The notes under the pieces are model-generated. The model was not told the origin of the DNA. It made no database searches and saw only the letters and a list, made by a program, of their open reading frames with translations. A stretch of 64,000 nucleotides of DNA from NCBI GenBank assembly GCA_051881355.1, contig JBJEPS010000078.1:52513-116512 (forward strand), written 5' to 3'. Both the position numbers and the translations under genes were made by a program. The DNA is from Fimenecus sp051881355. GTDB lineage: Bacteria; Bacillota; Clostridia; Oscillospirales; Acutalibacteraceae. Numbering within the stretch: the first letter of the stretch is position 1; each line of letters begins with the position of its first letter. Shown here piece by piece: positions 59,684 through 64,000 of the stretch.

Positions 59684-61924
59684 ATGCCCAGAAAACCGAA
59701 AAAAGCAGAAATTCCCCACGGGGAGGAATTACAACCCAACGCCCATATTTTAGGCGCAGGTGAGGTGGTTGAGCAGTTGATCACCGACACGCTCGAAACC
59801 AACTATATGCCGTATGCGATGAGCGTCATTATGTCGCGCGCCATTCCGGAAATCGACGGCTTTAAGCCCTCGCATCGCAAGCTCCTGTATACGATGTATA
59901 AAATGGGGCTTTTAAACGGCGGTACGATTAAATCTGCGAATATCGTCGGGCGAACGATGCAATTAAATCCCCACGGCGACGCGACCATTTACGAAACGAT
60001 GGTGCGCCTGTCGCGCGGCAATGAGGCACTCCTTTATCCGTATGTCCTGTCAAAGGGGAACTTCGGCAAGGCGTATTCCCGCAATATGCAGTACGCCGCC
60101 TCGCGGTATACCGAGGCGAAGTTAGAGCCGATTGCCGCCGAGCTGTTCGCGGATATTGACAAGGATACCGTCGATTTCGTCGATAACTATGACAATACGA
60201 TGAAAGAGCCGACGCTGTTCCCGGTGACTTTTCCGTCGGTACTCGTCAATGCCAATACGGGTATCGCCGTCGGTATGGCGTCCTCGATTTGCTCGTTTAA
60301 TTTGAAAGAAATTTGCGATGCGACCATCGGTTTAATCAAAAATAACGATTTTGACATTAACGAAGCAATTAAAGCGCCCGATTTCATCGGCGGCGGACAG
60401 ATTGTCTATGATGAAGCGCAAATGCGCGAAATTTTTCAAACAGGGCGCGGCAGCTTTAAGGTGCGCGCCAAATACACCTATGACAAATCCAATAACTGTA
60501 TTGATATTACCGAAATCCCGCCGACAGCGACCGCCGAGGCGATTATTGAAAAAATCATTGAAAAGGTCAAGGGCGGCGCTTTGCGTGAAATCGCCGATGT
60601 CCGTGACGAAACCGACAAAAAAGGCTTGAAAATCACCATTGATTTAAAGCGCGGCACCGATGCGGACAAGCTGATGAAAAAACTGTTCAAATCCACCCCG
60701 CTGGAAGACGCCTTTGCGTGTAACTTCAATGTGCTTATCGCGGGTACGCCGCGCGTGTTGGGCGTGCGCGACTTACTGCTTGAATGGATTGCTTTCCGTT
60801 CGGAATGCGTCAGCCGCCGCGTGTACTTTGATTTGTCCAAAGCCAAGGACCGTTTGCACCTTCTTGAAGGCTTGCAGAAGATTTTGCTCGATATTGACAA
60901 GGCAATCCGCATTATCCGTTCCACCGAAGAGGAAGCGGAGGTCGTGCCGAATTTGATGATTGGCTTCGGTATTGACAAAATTCAGGCGGAATATGTTGCC
61001 GAAATCAAATTGCGCCACTTAAACCGCGAGTACATTTTAAAACGCACCAAGGATATTGAGGAATTGCGCGCGTCTATTGCGGATATGGAGGACATTCTGT
61101 CGAGCAAAGCGCGCATTAAGAAAATCATTGTCGGCGAACTCGAAGCGGTTGTCGAAAAATACAACAAACCGCGCCGCAGTGAAATTGTGTATGCCGCCGC
61201 GGAGGAGGATGACACGCCCGAGGACGATACGCCCGATTATCCCGTGCATCTGTTCTTCTCGAAAGAGGGCTATTTCAAAAAGATTACGCCGCAGTCCTTG
61301 CGCATGAGCGGCGAGCAGAAATTCAAGGACGGTGACAGCCTGCTTTTGACAATGGAAGCCACCAACAATACGGAATTGCTGTTCTTTACCGACCGCTGTC
61401 AGGTCTACAAAGCCAAAGCTGCCGATTTTGACGATACCAAGGCAAGCGTTTTGGGCGATTATGTGCCGTCAAAACTGCATATGGACGCGGGCGAATCGGC
61501 AATTTATATGGCGGTAACCACCGATTACAAGGGCTATATGCTGTTCTTCTTTGAAAACGGCAAACTTGCCAAGGTGGACTTGTCCGCGTATGAAACCAAA
61601 ACCAACCGTAAAAAGTTGATTAAAGCGTATTGCGACAAATTCCCGCTGGCGGCAATCCGCCAAATCCGCGAGGATTGCGAACTGGTGGTGCAGTCCACCG
61701 CGGGCAGAATTCTTTTGCTCAATACCGGCGCGGTATCTCCGAAAACCACAAAGGATACGCAGGGGGTCGCCGTGATGACACTCAAAAAAGGACACAGACT
61801 GCAAAGTGTGCGTGCATATACCGAGGGAGAATTCCAAAAACCCGCCCGCTACCGCACGCGGTCTCTGCCTGCCGCAGGGGCGCTTCTTTCTGCTGAGGAC
61901 ACAGGCGAGCAATTGACATTGTAA
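59684..61924 (+). CDS. parC: DNA topoisomerase IV subunit A-like
   Basis: A 746-residue type IIA topoisomerase DNA-cleavage subunit. NYMPYAMSVIMSRAIPEIDG, KPSHRKLLYTMYKMG and the active-site region NMQYAASRYTEAKLEP with the catalytic Tyr are conserved. The C-terminal domain is a short beta-pinwheel (FFSKEGYFKKITPQSL, KTNRKKLIKAY) with no QRRGGKG GyrA box, so it should decatenate or relax and not supercoil. It is the partner of the gene at 57524, although a 171-base spacer with repeats lies between. Confidence 0.9.
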   Translation: MPRKPKKAEIPHGEELQPNAHILGAGEVVEQLITDTLETNYMPYAMSVIMSRAIPEIDGFKPSHRKLLYTMYKMGLLNGGTIKSANIVGRTMQLNPHGDATIYETMVRLSRGNEALLYPYVLSKGNFGKAYSRNMQYAASRYTEAKLEPIAAELFADIDKDTVDFVDNYDNTMKEPTLFPVTFPSVLVNANTGIAVGMASSICSFNLKEICDATIGLIKNNDFDINEAIKAPDFIGGGQIVYDEAQMREIFQTGRGSFKVRAKYTYDKSNNCIDITEIPPTATAEAIIEKIIEKVKGGALREIADVRDETDKKGLKITIDLKRGTDADKLMKKLFKSTPLEDAFACNFNVLIAGTPRVLGVRDLLLEWIAFRSECVSRRVYFDLSKAKDRLHLLEGLQKILLDIDKAIRIIRSTEEEAEVVPNLMIGFGIDKIQAEYVAEIKLRHLNREYILKRTKDIEELRASIADMEDILSSKARIKKIIVGELEAVVEKYNKPRRSEIVYAAAEEDDTPEDDTPDYPVHLFFSKEGYFKKITPQSLRMSGEQKFKDGDSLLLTMEATNNTELLFFTDRCQVYKAKAADFDDTKASVLGDYVPSKLHMDAGESAIYMAVTTDYKGYMLFFFENGKLAKVDLSAYETKTNRKKLIKAYCDKFPLAAIRQIREDCELVVQSTAGRILLLNTGAVSPKTTKDTQGVAVMTLKKGHRLQSVRAYTEGEFQKPARYRTRSLPAAGALLSAEDTGEQLTL

Positions 61925-61968
61925 CAATGAAAAACGGTTGAAATGCTTTGCATTTCCAGGTTTTACCG

Positions 61969-61997
61969 TTGACAAATAACGGCAATCATTGCATAAT
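61969..61997 (+). promoter_or_regulatory. Promoter of the cohesin-domain protein gene
   Basis: TTGACA (61969-61974) and CATAAT (61992-61997) at 17-base spacing. It follows a small GAAATGC-TTT-GCATTTC hairpin after parC that has only a weak T tract. Confidence 0.75.
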
Positions 61998-62098
61998 GAA
62001 AGCGGAAGGTGTCGGCAGTGCAATTTGCCGGCACAAAAATGTGGGATAGAAACTGTTGGGCAAACCGTCCACATAGGCAAGAAAGCGGAAGGTGTATG

Positions 62099-63565
62099 AT
62101 GAAAAAAACAGGCAGCATTTTATTGGCTTTGCTGTTGCTGTGCAGTATATTTGTAATGGCGGTGCCGACCTCTGCGGCGAATGCCGTATCTCTGCAACTC
62201 AGTGCCAATCAGGAAAGTGTGCGCGTCGGCGATACGGTTGAAATTACGGTGTCGTTGTCCTCGGGGTCCGAACTCGGCACTTTGCAATTCTATTTGCAAT
62301 ATGACGCTTCTGCCGTAGAACTTGATGTCTCAAAATCTGCTGCGCAAAACCTTTTCGGTATGGAATCCGTAAACTGGAATCTTCAAAACAGTATCAAATA
62401 TGTCGGTATAGCTTCTGGCGTTGTGACTGCGGGCGGTCCGATTTTAAAGGCAACCTTTACGGTGAAGAAAGCCAATCCGAAATTCTCACTGACCGTGGAA
62501 AAAGCGACGGGAGATGATGACGGCGATATTGCTGTTTCCGTTGGCAGTGCCGTTACGCTGAAATGCAAACACAGATACGGCGATTGGGTGGTTACACAAC
62601 AGCCGACTTGTCATTCTGTGGGGACCAAGGAGCGTACTTGCAGCGATTGCGGCGCAAAAGAATCTGCAACGGTAGCCATGCTTGCCCACACACCGGGTGC
62701 GTGGGAAACCGTGCGGGAAGCCACCTGTACAGAAGCGGGCGAACGCGTACAAAAGTGTACGGTTTGCGGGGCTGTGTGCAAAAGAGAGTCGATTCCGGCT
62801 TTGGGGCACAATATTCCGGCTTCTGCGTGGAAAGTAACGAAAGAACCAACCTGTGAATCGACAGGCATTCGCACGGCGGCATGTACGCGTTGCGGACATA
62901 CCGTTTCGGAAAGTATCCCTGCGCTGGGGCATGATATCCCGGATACCGCGTGGAAAGTCACCAAAGAGCCGGGCTGCGAGACAACAGGCACACGTACAGC
63001 CGCATGCACACGGTGCGGCAAAACCGTTTCGGAAAGTATCCCTGCGCTGGGGCATGATATCCCGGACAACGCGTGGAAAGTGACCAAAGAACCTGACTGT
63101 GAAACACCCGGTATACATACAGCGGCGTGCACGCGCTGCGGCAAAACCGTAACGGAAGAAATTGCACCGTCGGGGCACAATATACCCGAGTCCAGCTGGA
63201 CGATTGTTACAGAGGCTGGGTGTGAGACGCCGGGGGTGCGGCAGGGCGTTTGCAGTATTTGCGGGAAAACCGTGACCGAAGAAATTCCGCCGCGCGACCA
63301 TGATTTCGGCGAATGGCAGATTGTACGTGAACCGACGGAAACGGAACCCGGCGAAAAAGAACGTGTATGTAAAATTTGCGGTGCAAAAGAAACCGAGAGC
63401 ATTGACCCGATAACGGCGGTCGAAACCGCCGCCGAGCCGGAAGAACCGCATAAAACCGTACCGAAGTGGGCGGTTGCGGCAGGAATCGGCGCAGGTATCT
63501 GCGCGATACTGTGTATTGCGGCAGTTGTCTGGGTGTTTATTGCGAAGAAAAAACAAACAAAATAA
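62099..63565 (+). CDS. Membrane-anchored cohesin-domain protein with seven Cys-rich repeats
   Basis: A 488-residue surface protein. A signal peptide with AVPTSAAN-type cleavage region is followed by a cohesin-like domain at about residues 30-150 (VSLQLSANQESVRVGDTVEI, LGTLQFYLQYDASAVELDV). Seven 37-42-residue repeats follow, six with C-x9-C-x2-C; a typical unit contains AWKVTKEPGCETTG and RTAACTRCGKTVSESIP then ALGH. A C-terminal membrane helix ends in AKKKQTK. The second ATG (62099) has GGAAGG at good distance. It is anchored by its helix and not by a sortase motif. Binding partner is unknown; such repeats are frequent in clostridial surface proteins. Confidence 0.85.
   Translation: MKKTGSILLALLLLCSIFVMAVPTSAANAVSLQLSANQESVRVGDTVEITVSLSSGSELGTLQFYLQYDASAVELDVSKSAAQNLFGMESVNWNLQNSIKYVGIASGVVTAGGPILKATFTVKKANPKFSLTVEKATGDDDGDIAVSVGSAVTLKCKHRYGDWVVTQQPTCHSVGTKERTCSDCGAKESATVAMLAHTPGAWETVREATCTEAGERVQKCTVCGAVCKRESIPALGHNIPASAWKVTKEPTCESTGIRTAACTRCGHTVSESIPALGHDIPDTAWKVTKEPGCETTGTRTAACTRCGKTVSESIPALGHDIPDNAWKVTKEPDCETPGIHTAACTRCGKTVTEEIAPSGHNIPESSWTIVTEAGCETPGVRQGVCSICGKTVTEEIPPRDHDFGEWQIVREPTETEPGEKERVCKICGAKETESIDPITAVETAAEPEEPHKTVPKWAVAAGIGAGICAILCIAAVVWVFIAKKKQTK
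62570..63403 (+). repeat. Tandem protein-coding repeats (seven, about 123 bases)
   Basis: The seven copies of the Cys-rich unit differ between the ends of the array but the middle ones are close; 44 bases are identical between 62900-62943 and 63023-63066, 123 bases apart. The last copy lacks its first Cys. The array is in frame and coding. Confidence 0.85.
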
Positions 63566-63581
63566 ACAGCTTCTCAAAACG

Positions 63582-63611
63582 AACGGTCTCGGCATGTGCC
63601 GAGACCGTTTT
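63582..63611 (+). terminator. Terminator of the cohesin-domain gene
   Basis: AACGGTCTCGGC and GCCGAGACCGTT form a 12-base perfect stem with an ATGT loop, then TT. Confidence 0.85.
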
Positions 63612-63691
63612 GCGCTGTTAGAGAATGGAAAAGTATAACAGGTATCTCAGTGCGCGCGTCGTGTTATACCCCGAAAACGGTGTGGAATGAA

Positions 63692-63720
63692 TTGACAAAG
63701 TCAAAGGACTTTGGTAGAAT
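63692..63720 (+). promoter_or_regulatory. Consensus promoter before the tRNA half
   Basis: TTGACA (63692-63697) and TAGAAT (63715-63720), 17 bases apart, 26 bases before the tRNA-like sequence. Confidence 0.75.
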
Positions 63721-63746
63721 ATGGAAAGTCTGCACTGTAAAGATTT

Positions 63747-63785
63747 GCCCCCTTAGTTCAATGGATAGAATAAATCCCTCCTAAG
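63747..63785 (+). pseudogene. 5' half of a tRNA-Arg(CCT)-like gene
   Basis: GCCCCCTTAGTTCAATGGAT continues AGAATAAATCCCTCCTAAG: acceptor 5' strand GCCCCCT, D-arm GTTC...GAAT, then the 5' side of the anticodon arm and the loop CTCCTAA with anticodon CCT. The sequence then changes to unrelated bases, and no partner AGGGGGC acceptor strand follows, so it cannot fold as a tRNA. It differs from the intact tRNA at 63869 in the acceptor sequence and so is not a simple duplicate of it. Confidence 0.7.
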
Positions 63786-63821
63786 AATATGTTATAACGA
63801 CCGCCTTTTGAGGAAAAGTGA

Positions 63822-63850
63822 TTGACAATGAGTTAATCTAAGCCTAAAAT
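63822..63850 (+). promoter_or_regulatory. Promoter of the intact tRNA-Arg
   Basis: TTGACA (63822-63827) and TAAAAT (63845-63850) at 17-base spacing, 18 bases before the tRNA. Confidence 0.75.
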
Positions 63851-63868
63851 TGAATAGATTTTAAAGAT

Positions 63869-63945
63869 GTTTCCGTAGCTCAGCTGGATAGAGCGACCGC
63901 CTCCTAAGCGGTAGGTCGGGTGTTCGAATCACCTCGGGAACGCCA
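63869..63945 (+). tRNA. tRNA-Arg (anticodon CCT)
   Basis: A complete 77-base tRNA. Acceptor GTTTCCG pairs with CGGGAAC, the D-arm is GCTC...GAGC, the anticodon arm ACCGC-CTCCTAA-GCGGT gives anticodon CCT at the loop, and the T-arm GGGTG-TTCGAAT-CACCT follows with one mismatch. The CCA end is encoded (63943-63945). Confidence 0.95.
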
Positions 63946-63952
63946 AAAACTC

Positions 63953-63994
63953 CGCCGGAAAACCCAGTAAAATCAAGGGTTTCCGGCGTTTTTT
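63953..63994 (+). terminator. Terminator after tRNA-Arg
   Basis: CGCCGGAAAACCC and GGGTTTCCGGCG (one bulged A) are followed by a TTTTTT run, a few bases after the tRNA end. Confidence 0.88.
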
Positions 63995-64000
63995 CATTTT

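Noticed and set aside
62570..63403. Regular 123-base repeats as a possible CRISPR array.
   Set aside because: The repeats are coding, in frame and contiguous, without unique spacers; no cas genes are near.

Overview
The window reads as chromosomal DNA of an anaerobic Gram-positive of the class Clostridia, most likely a gut-type Oscillospirales/Ruminococcaceae-like genome. The reasons are a six-subunit Rnf complex in the order CDGEAB, a cysteine T-box, a Gram-positive type SOS box in front of recA, S12 with the Firmicutes-style N-terminal insertion, cofactor-independent phosphoglycerate mutase, HemW without respiratory genes, strong AGGAGG ribosome binding sites, and short inverted intergenic repeats of a kind common in Clostridia assemblies. 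This assignment is inference; there is no rRNA gene to settle it. Gene density is high and there is no phage, insertion sequence, CRISPR array or defence locus.

Layout. 1-2652: 3' end of lepA, a prolyl-tRNA deacylase and hemW, overlapping head to tail. 2653-6270: an exported phosphoesterase, an acetyl-type MetA and a convergent iron alcohol dehydrogenase, separated by repeat-rich spacers. 6474-13493: a nine-gene unit apbE - NusG_II - Gx transporter - rnfCDGEAB, in which the flavin transferase precedes the electron-transport complex it should flavinylate. 13556-14068: a 49-residue cysteine-rich protein and rpmB on the minus strand. 14283-17935: recA-recX-rimO-pgsA, all overlapping. 17961-25060: a cysteine T-box followed by cysE, cysS, a DUF975 protein, apgM, metY and a phosphoesterase with no visible internal terminator. 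With metA at 3887 this supplies cysteine and homocysteine synthesis through O-acetylated intermediates.

25122-34125: YitT, ilvD, a large polytopic membrane protein, a GH2 beta-galactosidase and a DUF815 AAA ATPase. 34198-46386: rpoB-rpoC-rpsL-rpsG-fusA-tuf, the transcription and translation block, with a new promoter in front of rpoB, rpsL and tuf and structured leaders before rpsL and rpsG. 46528-53511: a heterodimeric ABC exporter with one degenerate ATP site, a small anchored protein, an organophosphate-type MFS carrier and an alkaline-phosphatase-superfamily protein, ending in a LicD protein. 52642-55300: LicD, a sugar epimerase and an IspD/TarI-type cytidylyltransferase form a surface phospho-sugar module. 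55341-61924: CCA-adding enzyme, DUF896, DUF1653, and a ParE/ParC topoisomerase pair. 62099-63565: a membrane-anchored cohesin-domain protein with seven Cys-rich repeats. 63692-63994: a broken tRNA-Arg half followed by an intact tRNA-Arg(CCT), each with its own consensus promoter.

No single locus is a clearly new system. The best leads are the half tRNA-Arg with an intact promoter, the long Cys T-box unit joining cysE to metY, the LicD/epimerase/cytidylyltransferase module with a palindrome inside its promoter, the cysteine-rich repeat surface protein, the 49-residue cysteine-rich peptide, and three oriented copies of one asymmetric inverted repeat. Coordinates of start codons were chosen by ribosome binding site and family N-terminus and often differ from the longest reading frame.
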